Below are positions 1-5,694 of a DNA stretch of 9,713 bases, piece by piece. Numbering within the stretch: position 1 is the stretch's first letter; each line of letters starts with the position of its first letter. The stretch is from Actinomycetota bacterium (GTDB taxonomy: Bacteria > Actinomycetota > Thermoleophilia > Gaiellales > Gaiellaceae). Where the stretch lies: positions 1 to 9,713 of the forward strand of contig JACCTK010000002.1 in NCBI GenBank assembly GCA_013812465.1, given 5' to 3'. The position numbers were made by a program, and so were the translations under genes. The notes under the pieces are model-generated. The model was not told the origin of the DNA. It saw only the letters and a program-made list of their open reading frames with translations, and ran no database searches.

Positions 1-623
1 TGTCGGAGCCGCCGCACCGCTTCGTCCAGTCCGGCCTCGTCCGTCGTGACGGCGCCGCCCTCGCCGGTCGTCACAATCTTCCGCGGGTGGAAAGAAAGGC
101 ACGCGGCGACGCCGAGCGCGCCACACGGGGTTCCCCGATAGCGGGCGCCCAACGCGCCTGCCGCGTCCTCGACGAGCACGACCTCCTGAGGCGCCGAGGT
201 CTGCAACGCCTCCCACTCGACCGGGCGGCCGAAGAGGTGGACCGCCATGACCGCGCGTGTGCGCGGAGTGACGGCCGCGGCAACGGCGGCAGGATCGACG
301 AGGAACGTGTCCGGATCGATGTCGACGAGAACCGCCTGCGCTCCGCAGAGCTGGACGACGTTGGCAGTCGCGGGAAAGGTGTAGGCGGGGACGATGACCT
401 CGTCGCCCGGTCCGATCTCCAGCGCGAGCAGTGCGAGATGGAGAGCCGCGGTGCCGGACGAGACGGCGGCGGCGTGCGCGGTGCCGACCGCCCCGGCGAG
501 TGCGATTTCGAACTCGGCAACCTTCGCGCCCATCGTCAGCTGGCCGCTCTCGATCACCTCGGCGACCGCAGCGAGCTCCGCGGAGCCGACGTCGGGCCGC
601 GCAAGCCTTATCGGATCCGTCAC
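1..623 (-). CDS. DegT/DnrJ/EryC1/StrS family PLP aminotransferase, N-terminal 207 residues (partial)
   Basis: This is the first 207 codons of a sugar aminotransferase; the rest lies beyond base 1. These cytosolic enzymes transfer an amino group to the keto carbon of a nucleotide-activated sugar. Visible family marks are SSGTAALHLAL near residues 55-65 (PLP phosphate binding), GDEVIVPAYTFPATAN near 73-88, EDAAGALGA at 152-160 with the cofactor-facing Asp153, and FHPRK at 178-182, where Lys182 is the expected Schiff-base lysine, followed by TTGEGG. Relatives often have Gln where Gly156 stands here. The GTG at 623-621 overlaps the SDR stop (TGA at 622-620) as GTGA, so translation is probably coupled. 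A GGAG lies about 10 nt upstream. Full-length relatives are about 360-400 aa. The family is clear, the sugar substrate is not; pairing with the SDR suggests a 4-keto nucleotide sugar. Confidence 0.93.
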   Translation of the reverse strand, partial: MTDPIRLARPDVGSAELAAVAEVIESGQLTMGAKVAEFEIALAGAVGTAHAAAVSSGTAALHLALLALEIGPGDEVIVPAYTFPATANVVQLCGAQAVLVDIDPDTFLVDPAAVAAAVTPRTRAVMAVHLFGRPVEWEALQTSAPQEVVLVEDAAGALGARYRGTPCGALGVAACLSFHPRKIVTTGEGGAVTTDEAGLDEAVRRLR

Positions 624-1594
624 GCGGTCCGAGCTCCGAGCTTCTCCCGATACCAGGTGATCGTGCGCTCGAGCCCCTCGTCGAGGTCGATCTTCGCCTC
701 GAAGCCGAGGAGCGCGCGGGCCTTGTCGATGTTGGGGATCCGCAGCTCTACGTCCATGTAGTGGAGCGGCTGGAAGGTGATTTGTCCGGGGCTGGCGGTC
801 AGGCGCTTGATCCGCTGCGCGAGATCGTGGATCGTGACCGCGGAGCGCGCATTGCCGATGTTGAAGCTCTCCCCCACCGCGCTCGGATGCTCGAGCGCGA
901 GCAGCGCGCCGTCGACCATGTCGTCCACATAGCACCAGGCTCGAATCTGCGACCCGTCCCCGTGAATCGTGAGGTCGCGCCCCGCGAGCGCGGCCTCGAT
1001 GAAGGCACGAATCGCGCCGCCGCCGATCTGTCCCGGCCCGAATACGTTGAACGGGCGCACTGAAGTCGTCGGAAGTCCGAACTCGGCGTGGTACGCGTGC
1101 GCCATGTGCTCGCCCGCGAGCTTCGACACGGCGTACGTCCACCGCGCCTCGCCCACGGAGCCGATGGTCGTGACGTGCGCCTCCTGGACGTTGAACGCGT
1201 GCTGGCCGAACACCTCGCTCGTCGAGAAGTCCACCAGCCGCTCGAGCGTGTCCTTCGCCGTGAGTGCAGCCTCGAGCACGTTGTACGTGCCGATCACGTT
1301 GACGCGCATCGTCCGCACCGGGCTCTCGAGGACTGTGTCGACGCCCGCGATTCCGGCGCAGTGGACGATGTGAGTCGCACCCTCGAAGAGCCCCCGGAGA
1401 CGCTCGTCGTCGAGCACGTCCCCGTGGACAAAGTGGAAATTCGCGTGCTCGGCAAGGCTCGTGCCGCCGAGCGAGTCGCGATGGAGATTGTCGACCGCGA
1501 CGATCTCGTTCTCGTCGACGAGGCGCCGCGCCAGAGTCGTCCCGATGAAGCCTGCTCCGCCGGTGATGACGATCCGTTTGCCGGTCAGGGACAC
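620..1594 (-). CDS. Extended SDR nucleotide-sugar epimerase/dehydratase/decarboxylase
   Basis: This is a 324-aa NAD-dependent extended short-chain dehydrogenase acting on a nucleotide sugar in the cytosol. The Rossmann motif GGAGFIG is at 12-18. The catalytic pair is Tyr154/Lys158 in YAVSK, with STSEVFG at 124-130. The substrate domain carries RPFNVFGPGQ (180-189) and RAWCYVDDMVDG (218-229). The C-terminal DVELRIPNIDKA (281-292) puts an Arg (285) where UDP-glucuronate decarboxylases (UXS, ArnA C-domain) have their catalytic Arg. STSE, rather than the STDE of RmlB-type 4,6-dehydratases, also fits the ArnA/UXS/LegB-like branch. A plain UDP-hexose 4-epimerase cannot be excluded. The start is GTG at 1594-1592. 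I see no Shine-Dalgarno, but TAGACT lies 6 nt upstream, suggesting a leaderless message. It is the first gene of a minus-strand operon with the DegT aminotransferase. Length is normal for the family. Confidence 0.93.
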   Translation of the reverse strand: MSLTGKRIVITGGAGFIGTTLARRLVDENEIVAVDNLHRDSLGGTSLAEHANFHFVHGDVLDDERLRGLFEGATHIVHCAGIAGVDTVLESPVRTMRVNVIGTYNVLEAALTAKDTLERLVDFSTSEVFGQHAFNVQEAHVTTIGSVGEARWTYAVSKLAGEHMAHAYHAEFGLPTTSVRPFNVFGPGQIGGGAIRAFIEAALAGRDLTIHGDGSQIRAWCYVDDMVDGALLALEHPSAVGESFNIGNARSAVTIHDLAQRIKRLTASPGQITFQPLHYMDVELRIPNIDKARALLGFEAKIDLDEGLERTITWYREKLGARTA

Positions 1595-1600
1595 GCGGCG

Positions 1601-1606
1601 AGTCTA
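1601..1606 (-). promoter_or_regulatory. Candidate leaderless -10 box for the SDR gene
   Basis: Read on the minus strand, the box is TAGACT (TANNNT), followed by exactly 6 nt and then the GTG start at 1594. This is the spacing expected when transcription begins at the first base of the start codon. No good TTGACA-like -35 is visible. The -35 position, with a 17-bp spacer, falls on the -10 box of the opposite promoter. Confidence 0.55.
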
Positions 1607-1623
1607 GTGAGGACCAGGCCAGG

Positions 1624-1629
1624 TACCTT
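1624..1629 (+). promoter_or_regulatory. Candidate leaderless -10 box for the SSI-like gene
   Basis: TACCTT (TANNNT) is followed by 6 nt and then the ATG at 1636, the same geometry as the box on the other strand. No well-placed Shine-Dalgarno exists for this gene; the nearest purine run, GAGGA, is over 20 nt away, so a leaderless start is the simplest reading. Only 17 bp separate this box from the divergent one. Confidence 0.55.
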
Positions 1630-1635
1630 GGCCGT

Positions 1636-2025
1636 ATGCGCGGAATCGCTCTGGGCGTGCTTGCGCTAGTGCTGGCTGCGTCCGGATCGGCGGCAACGTC
1701 GTCGGTCACCTCCTTGAAGATCACGTACTGGCCGAAAGGGGAAGGCTCGGTCGGGCAGAAGACGTGGACGCTCCGGTGTGAGCCTGCGCGGGGAACGGTC
1801 GCCCGACCTGGAGACGCCTGCCGCAAGCTCGCCACCGGCGGGCGAAAGCTCTTCGCACCCGTTCCCCGACCTGCCATCTGCACCGAGATCTACGGTGGCC
1901 CGGATCTCGCTCGGATCACCGGTGTCCTCGAAGGACGGCGCGTGTGGGCGAGCTTCAACCTGACGAACGGCTGCCACATCGAGCGCTGGAGCAGGTTCTC
2001 GCCGTGGCTCCTTCCGCCCTCCTAG
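1636..2025 (+). CDS. Secreted subtilisin-inhibitor-like (SSI family) protein
   Basis: This 129-aa protein has a signal peptide: MRGIALGVLALVLAASGSAA, with cleavage probably near residue 20. The mature part has the SSI layout: Cys48 in LRCEPARGT, Cys62 in GDACRKL, Cys82 in ICTEIYGGP, and Cys113 in NGCHIERW. This matches the two disulfides of Streptomyces subtilisin inhibitor. SSI proteins are exported and block serine proteases by presenting a loop just after the third Cys. Aligning CTEIY with the CPMVY of SSI puts Glu84 at the P1 position, where SSI has Met and other known members often have Lys or Arg; a canonical inhibitor of subtilisin or trypsin would be unexpected with Glu. About 105-110 mature residues is normal for the family. 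It is transcribed away from the SDR operon. The family call is firm, inhibitory function is not. Confidence 0.85.
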   Translation: MRGIALGVLALVLAASGSAATSSVTSLKITYWPKGEGSVGQKTWTLRCEPARGTVARPGDACRKLATGGRKLFAPVPRPAICTEIYGGPDLARITGVLEGRRVWASFNLTNGCHIERWSRFSPWLLPPS

Positions 2026-2037
2026 CGACGAGAAGCT

Positions 2038-2068
2038 GGTGACAGTCACCGCAGGGTGACAGTCACCG
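2038..2068 (+). repeat. Tandem pair of perfect 13-bp palindromes (operator or REP-like element)
   Basis: GGTGACAGTCACC occurs at 2038-2050 and again at 2055-2067. Each copy is a perfect palindrome around a central A, and the match extends to a following G. The copies start 17 bp apart. They lie between the SSI-like stop (2025) and the TAGCAT box (2082), so the second copy overlaps where a -35 element would sit. A dimeric regulator's double operator and a REP-like interspersed palindrome are both possible. As RNA, each could fold only a 5-bp stem, with no T-run after it, so a terminator is unlikely. The outer GGTG/CACC resembles the palindromes at 4579 and 4745. Confidence 0.6.
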
Positions 2069-2081
2069 TGCTCTTGGCGTC

Positions 2082-2087
2082 TAGCAT
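2082..2087 (+). promoter_or_regulatory. Candidate -10 box for the ATP-grasp operon
   Basis: TAGCAT (TANNNT) is followed by 8 nt and then the GTG at 2096, so the transcript would start at or next to the start codon. GTGACA in the second palindrome (2057-2062) is a possible, widely spaced (19 bp) -35. I see no Shine-Dalgarno in front of the GTG. Confidence 0.5.
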
Positions 2088-2095
2088 CGGCGGCC

Positions 2096-3307
2096 GTGAA
2101 GACCGTCCTCTTCGTCGGCGCGGGTCGCCACCAGCGCCGTGCGATCGAGCAGGCGCGCGCACGAGATCTGAGGGTCGTCGCGGTCGACCGCAACCCGCAG
2201 GCGCCTGGTCTTCGCTCGGCCGACATCGCCGAGGTCGTCGACTTCACGGACGTCCCAGCTGTAACCGAGGTCGGTCGGCGTCATCGGGTCGACGGCGTGC
2301 TGACCGTCTCGGCCGACCGCGCCGTACCGGTCGTGGCCGCGGTGGCGGACGAGCTCGGGCTCGCCGGGATCGGGATCGACACCGCTCACCGGATGACCCA
2401 CAAGCTGGCGATGCGGGCCGCGCTCGCCGACGCGGGAGTTCCGCAGCCGCTGTTCGCTGCCATTCGCTCGGCCGAGAATGCGCCGCAGGCACTCGACGCG
2501 TCCGGGCTCCCAGCCGTTCTCAAGCCTGTCGACTCGGGTGGGCAACGCGCTGTGTTTCGCGTGGAGAGCGTCGAGGACCTCGAGCGAGATCTCGAGGAGG
2601 CGCTGAACGAGTCGCCGACGCACGAGGCGTTGGTCGAGGCGTTCGTGGACGGCATCGAGATGAACGGGATCGTGATCGCGCGGGGCGGAGAGACAACATT
2701 GCTGACGCTGTCCGACCGGCTCCGGCCTCCGGGGATCGGTTTCGGAGTCGGCTGGATGCACGTCTACCCTCCGTCGATCCCCGCCGACCAGCTCGAGCAA
2801 GCCGAGCACATCGCCGTTGACTCCGTGCGGGCACTTGGGCTGCGGGACGGGATCGCTTTCCCGCAGCTCATCGCGTCGCCGGAGGGAGATGTCGCGGTGG
2901 TCGAGGTCGCGGCGCGCATCCCAGGTGGGCAGATGGCCGACCTCGTCCGCCACGCGGTCGGCGTCGACCTCGTCGAGATCGCGCTTCGCCAGGCACTTGG
3001 CGAGGAGATCGGCGACGAGCATGCGCTCCCGCAGTTCTCCCAGCCGCTCGCCATCCGCTTCTTCACCGCCGACCCTGGCCCGCTGTCGACCGGCCGGGTC
3101 GTGTCGATCGGAAGCCTCGATCCTGTCCGCGACGCCGAGGGTGTCGTTCAGGCCGACACCTATCTCGAAGTCGGCGAGACAATTCGGCCCGTACGCCGTG
3201 ACGGCGACCGGCGCGGCTACGTGATCGCGGTCGGGGAAACTCCAGAAGAGGCCGTGCGACGCGCCGACCACGCTGCTGGGCTGCTGGCCGTCGAGGTGAT
3301 GACGTGA
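2096..3307 (+). CDS. ATP-grasp family ligase
   Basis: This 403-aa ATP-grasp protein belongs to the carboxylate-amine/thiol ligase fold, which activates a carboxylate as acyl phosphate and joins it to a nucleophile. An N-terminal pre-ATP-grasp region (VLFVGAGRHQ, then RVVAVDRNPQAPG near 26-38) is followed by MTHKLAMRAAL (100-110; Lys103), LKPVDSGGQRAV (142-153; Lys143, nucleotide binding), a metal and ATP site at VVEVAARIPGG (268-278; Glu270) and a C-terminal lid-like domain from about 315. Many relatives have Asn in the E-x-N motif; here it is EVAAR. PurK/PurT, biotin carboxylase and L-amino-acid ligases share this layout, so the substrate cannot be named. The GTG start lacks a Shine-Dalgarno; an upstream TANNNT box suggests leaderless translation. 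Its stop overlaps the methyltransferase start (GTGA), making it the first gene of a three-gene unit. Confidence 0.88.
   Translation: MKTVLFVGAGRHQRRAIEQARARDLRVVAVDRNPQAPGLRSADIAEVVDFTDVPAVTEVGRRHRVDGVLTVSADRAVPVVAAVADELGLAGIGIDTAHRMTHKLAMRAALADAGVPQPLFAAIRSAENAPQALDASGLPAVLKPVDSGGQRAVFRVESVEDLERDLEEALNESPTHEALVEAFVDGIEMNGIVIARGGETTLLTLSDRLRPPGIGFGVGWMHVYPPSIPADQLEQAEHIAVDSVRALGLRDGIAFPQLIASPEGDVAVVEVAARIPGGQMADLVRHAVGVDLVEIALRQALGEEIGDEHALPQFSQPLAIRFFTADPGPLSTGRVVSIGSLDPVRDAEGVVQADTYLEVGETIRPVRRDGDRRGYVIAVGETPEEAVRRADHAAGLLAVEVMT
3293..3300 (+). promoter_or_regulatory. Strong Shine-Dalgarno for the methyltransferase
   Basis: GAGGTGAT matches the 16S rRNA tail complement over 8 bases and lies 3 nt before the GTG at 3304 (7 nt from its GAGG core). 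It sits inside the end of the ATP-grasp gene and decides the methyltransferase start. It contrasts with the leading genes here, which have no Shine-Dalgarno. Confidence 0.65.
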
Positions 3308-3927
3308 CCGATCTGAGAACGCAAATCGTCGAGCGCGGCTATGACGTCATCAGCGACCACTTCCTCGAATGGAGAGATCAGATCGTGGACGGGCCTCGGC
3401 GCGAGTGGAGCGAAGCCCTGACCTCCCGGCTGGCTGACGGCGCACGGATCCTCGAGCTCGGCTGCGGCGCGGGAGTGCCGGACACGCTCCTTCTCGCCGA
3501 GCGCTTTCGCGTCACCGGCGTCGACATCTCCGGGGAGCAGATCTCACGCGCCCGTGCGAACGTCCCCGACGCCGAGTTCATCCACGCCGACTTCACGGCG
3601 TTAGAGCTCGAGCCCGCGCAGTTCGAAGCAGTCGCCGCCTTCTACTCCTTCAACCACACTCCGCGCGATCTACTCGGCGGCCTCTTCGAGAGCATCCGGT
3701 CGTGGCTCGTACCGGATGGGCTCCTCCTCGCTGCCTTCGGCACGAGCGACACCGGGTCGTGGACGGGAGACTGGCTCGGGACGACGATGTTCTTCTCCAG
3801 CTTTCCGCCCGAGACGACCCGCCGAATGCTCTCGGGCGCCGGATTCGAGCTGCTGCGCGACGAGCTCGCGCAGATGCAAGAGCCCGAGAGCGCAGTCGCG
3901 TTTCACTGGGTGCTCGCCCGGCGATGA
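3304..3927 (+). CDS. Class I SAM-dependent methyltransferase
   Basis: This is a 207-aa Rossmann-fold methyltransferase. Motif I is ILELGCGAGVP (49-59) for S-adenosylmethionine binding. The acidic end of strand 2 is VTGVDIS (70-76; Asp74), followed by SRARANVPDAEFIHADFTAL (81-100), with the adenine-side Asp96. The post-motif segment LVPDGLLLAAFG (135-146) and the TTMFFSSFPPET stretch (160-171) fit small UbiE/Methyltransf_11-type enzymes. The acceptor is not evident from sequence. The GTG start is backed by a strong GAGGTGAT upstream and overlaps the ATP-grasp stop as GTGA. The stop overlaps the next ATG as ATGA. Position between an ATP-grasp ligase and a deacetylase-like protein suggests it modifies the same substrate, possibly a sugar or glycan substituent (inference). 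No membrane segment or signal peptide is seen. Confidence 0.88.
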   Translation: MTDLRTQIVERGYDVISDHFLEWRDQIVDGPRREWSEALTSRLADGARILELGCGAGVPDTLLLAERFRVTGVDISGEQISRARANVPDAEFIHADFTALELEPAQFEAVAAFYSFNHTPRDLLGGLFESIRSWLVPDGLLLAAFGTSDTGSWTGDWLGTTMFFSSFPPETTRRMLSGAGFELLRDELAQMQEPESAVAFHWVLARR

Positions 3928-4565
3928 GCTGCTCGTTCGACCTGGAGCACTACCGAGAGATCCTCGAGGCGGCCTACGCAGGTGGCTATCGCTTCGCGCA
4001 GTTTGGCACCGGGCCGGAGCACGGAGACCTCTTCCTCCGCCACGACATCGACCTCTCGCTGGAGGCGGCGGTCACGATGGCAGAGCTCGAAGCGGAGCTC
4101 GGGGTGCAGGCCACCTACCTGCTCATGACCGAGTCCGTCTTCTACAACCTCGTGTCGCCGGAAGGCGTGTCGGCCATCGCGCGCATTCGTGAGCTCGGAC
4201 ATCGCGTCGGCCTACACGCCGTGTACCCGAACGTCGTCCTCGACGAGCGCTTCGACCCGGTCGTCTCCTGGCACAACCCGAGGCCCGAGTACGCGTCTGA
4301 CGAGATCCCCGACGCAGCGAACGCCTACGGCAAGCGTTATTTCACTCCACCGACGTACCGCTCCGACTCGAACCAGCGCTGGCGGTCGGGCTGCCCTCAC
4401 GAGGAGCTGCGCGCGGGCGCGTTTCCATGGCTCCAGATCCTCGTCCATCCGGCGATCTGGGTCTATCCGGGCGAGACGATGGGACAGACGATGCGGGCGA
4501 TGCTCGAAGCCGACAAGGCACGCCGGCTCGCCCAGCTCGCCGAAGACGACATCGACCTCACGTGA
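3924..4565 (+). CDS. Polysaccharide-deacetylase-like protein (WbmS-like)
   Basis: This 213-aa protein starts at ATG 3924, overlapping the methyltransferase stop as ATGA. A longer in-frame extension back to 3702 would lie wholly inside the methyltransferase and is rejected. LFLRHDIDLS (36-45) gives the His-Asp-x-Asp typical of deacetylase-fold proteins found in surface-glycan loci. Then come QATYLLMTESVFYNL (62-76), GHRVGLHAVYPN (92-103), VSWHNPRPEY (114-123), TYRSDSNQRWRSGC (144-157) and a late ILVHPAIW (172-179), all in the order I expect for WbmS-like members. Such enzymes use a metal held by Asp/His to remove N-acetyl groups, but some family members have no shown activity. There is no signal peptide, so it would act in the cytosol on a precursor or lipid-linked sugar. 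It ends the overlapping cassette; a 180-bp gap follows. Confidence 0.85.
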   Translation: MSCSFDLEHYREILEAAYAGGYRFAQFGTGPEHGDLFLRHDIDLSLEAAVTMAELEAELGVQATYLLMTESVFYNLVSPEGVSAIARIRELGHRVGLHAVYPNVVLDERFDPVVSWHNPRPEYASDEIPDAANAYGKRYFTPPTYRSDSNQRWRSGCPHEELRAGAFPWLQILVHPAIWVYPGETMGQTMRAMLEADKARRLAQLAEDDIDLT

Positions 4566-4578
4566 GAACCCGAACCTC

Positions 4579-4757
4579 AGTGTCAGACACTCCGGCGGAT
4601 GCGCCCCCCGCGTACGTGTCCGGCGTCGGCCGGTCTTTATCGGGCGATCGTGAGGTTCACACCGCTCGTGGCGCTGGATCGGCACTCTCACAGCCTGTTG
4701 AGAGACTTTCGCAATCTCGGCACGAAACTCCCTTGACACGATTCGGTGTCTGACACC
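4579..4757. repeat. Segment bounded by two 13-bp palindromes (possible MITE/REPIN-like element)
   Basis: AGTGTCAGACACT (4579-4591) and GGTGTCTGACACC (4745-4757) are perfect 13-bp palindromes. They share the core GTGTC-N-GACAC and lie about 150 bp apart in the gap between the deacetylase-like gene and the glycosyltransferase. Between them are a 6-bp-stem hairpin (CTCTCA 4685-4690 with TGAGAG 4699-4704) and TTGACA at 4733-4738; no convincing ORF is seen. Palindromes at both ends of a short non-coding segment fit REPIN- or MITE-like elements moved by a transposase acting in trans. None is encoded here. Two binding sites of one regulator would be the alternative. Confidence 0.45.
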
Positions 4758-5693
4758 GAGTTGCTTCGTGTCGTCCATTGCCCGGTCAACACCGCGGGCG
4801 TTCCGTGGGCGAACGTCCAGGCGCTGCGAGCTCGCGGCGTCGACGCCCAACTGGTCGTGTTCAACCGCTACAGGCTGCACCCGGAGGCCGACCGCTCGCT
4901 CGAACGGAGCGGCGGTTTCGTTCGCAGACAGGTCACGCAGGGGCGCGCGCTCCTCGACCTCCTCCCGACCACCGACGTCTTCCACTTCTACTTCGGCCTC
5001 ACGCTCGTTCCGCAGTCGGTGCAGTTCCCGATCCTGCGAGCGCTCCGCAAGAAGTCGGTCATGCACTACCTCGGGTCCGACATCCGCGGCAAGAGCCCGG
5101 CCGAGCTCGCGTTCGGCAAGAAAGCCGGCGCCCAGCTCGTCGGCTCCTACGATGCGATCCGCTGGGTGCCCGAGGCCGATGTGATCCCGCCGGGGATCGA
5201 CGTTGCGGCGATCGAGCCAGCGTTCCCCGCCACCGATCGCACGAGGCCCGTGATCCTCCATGCGCCGTCGTCGCGACGCCGCAAGGGAACCGAGCACGTG
5301 CTCGCCGCGTGCGAGGGGCTCGACGCCGACCTCGTCCTCGTCGAGGGCCTCCATCACGACGAGGCGTTCGAGCGCTACCGCGAGGCCGACATCGTCATCG
5401 ACCAGCTGAACGCGGGCTGGTACGGGCTTTTTGCTATCGAGTGCATGGCGCTCGCGAAGCCGGTGGTGACGTTTCTGCACGAGGAGGCGGTGGCACGCAG
5501 CGAGGAGGCGTTCGAGACGCGCATTCCGATCGTGAGCGCGACGAAGGCCAACCTCCGCCAGCGCCTCGAACCGCTCGTGGCAGACGCTGAGGAGCGCCGC
5601 CGCATCGGGGAGGCGTCGCGCGCATACGTCGAGCAGGTCCATGACATAGAGCGCGTCACCGACCGCCTGCTGGCGCTTTACGCTCGACTCTGA
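4746..5693 (+). CDS. GT4-like glycosyltransferase (GT-B fold)
   Basis: This is a 315-aa glycosyltransferase, shorter than the usual 350-400 aa of GT4. Family marks are VVHCPVNTAGVPWANVQALR (9-28), the N-domain glycine loop; MHYLGSDIRG (106-115); VIPPGID (146-152); ILHAPSSRRRKGTEHV (170-185), opening the donor-binding domain; and the donor-site segment IVIDQLNAGWYGLFAIECMALAKPVV (216-241), with Glu232 where GT4 enzymes bind the donor ribose or sugar. It would add one sugar to a lipid-linked glycan on the cytosolic face. The start is uncertain: the GTG at 4746 lies inside a palindrome, while TTG at 4761 begins LLRVVHCPVN, where relatives usually begin. Neither has a Shine-Dalgarno. One base separates its stop from the flippase ATG, so the two are co-transcribed. 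Sugar specificity is unknown. Confidence 0.88.
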   Translation: MSDTELLRVVHCPVNTAGVPWANVQALRARGVDAQLVVFNRYRLHPEADRSLERSGGFVRRQVTQGRALLDLLPTTDVFHFYFGLTLVPQSVQFPILRALRKKSVMHYLGSDIRGKSPAELAFGKKAGAQLVGSYDAIRWVPEADVIPPGIDVAAIEPAFPATDRTRPVILHAPSSRRRKGTEHVLAACEGLDADLVLVEGLHHDEAFERYREADIVIDQLNAGWYGLFAIECMALAKPVVTFLHEEAVARSEEAFETRIPIVSATKANLRQRLEPLVADAEERRRIGEASRAYVEQVHDIERVTDRLLALYARL

Positions 5694-5694
5694 G

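Noticed and set aside
2081..3271. 396-codon minus-strand ORF
   Set aside because: It is the shadow of the ATP-grasp gene. The plus strand has the family motifs.
3702..3923. Longer start for the deacetylase-like protein
   Set aside because: The extension lies fully inside the methyltransferase in another frame. The ATGA overlap at 3924 and the family start fit better.
4685..4704. CTCTCA/TGAGAG hairpin as a terminator of the ATP-grasp cassette
   Set aside because: The stem is only 6 bp, not GC-rich, and is not followed by a T-run.
4733..4738. Perfect TTGACA as a -35 for the glycosyltransferase
   Set aside because: No TANNNT or TATAAT-like box lies 16-18 bp downstream, where the sequence is the tail of the palindrome, and the start codon is too near.
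4212..5642. 476-codon minus-strand ORF
   Set aside because: It lies antisense to the deacetylase-like protein and the glycosyltransferase, both of which carry clear family motifs. Long antisense frames are common in GC-rich DNA.
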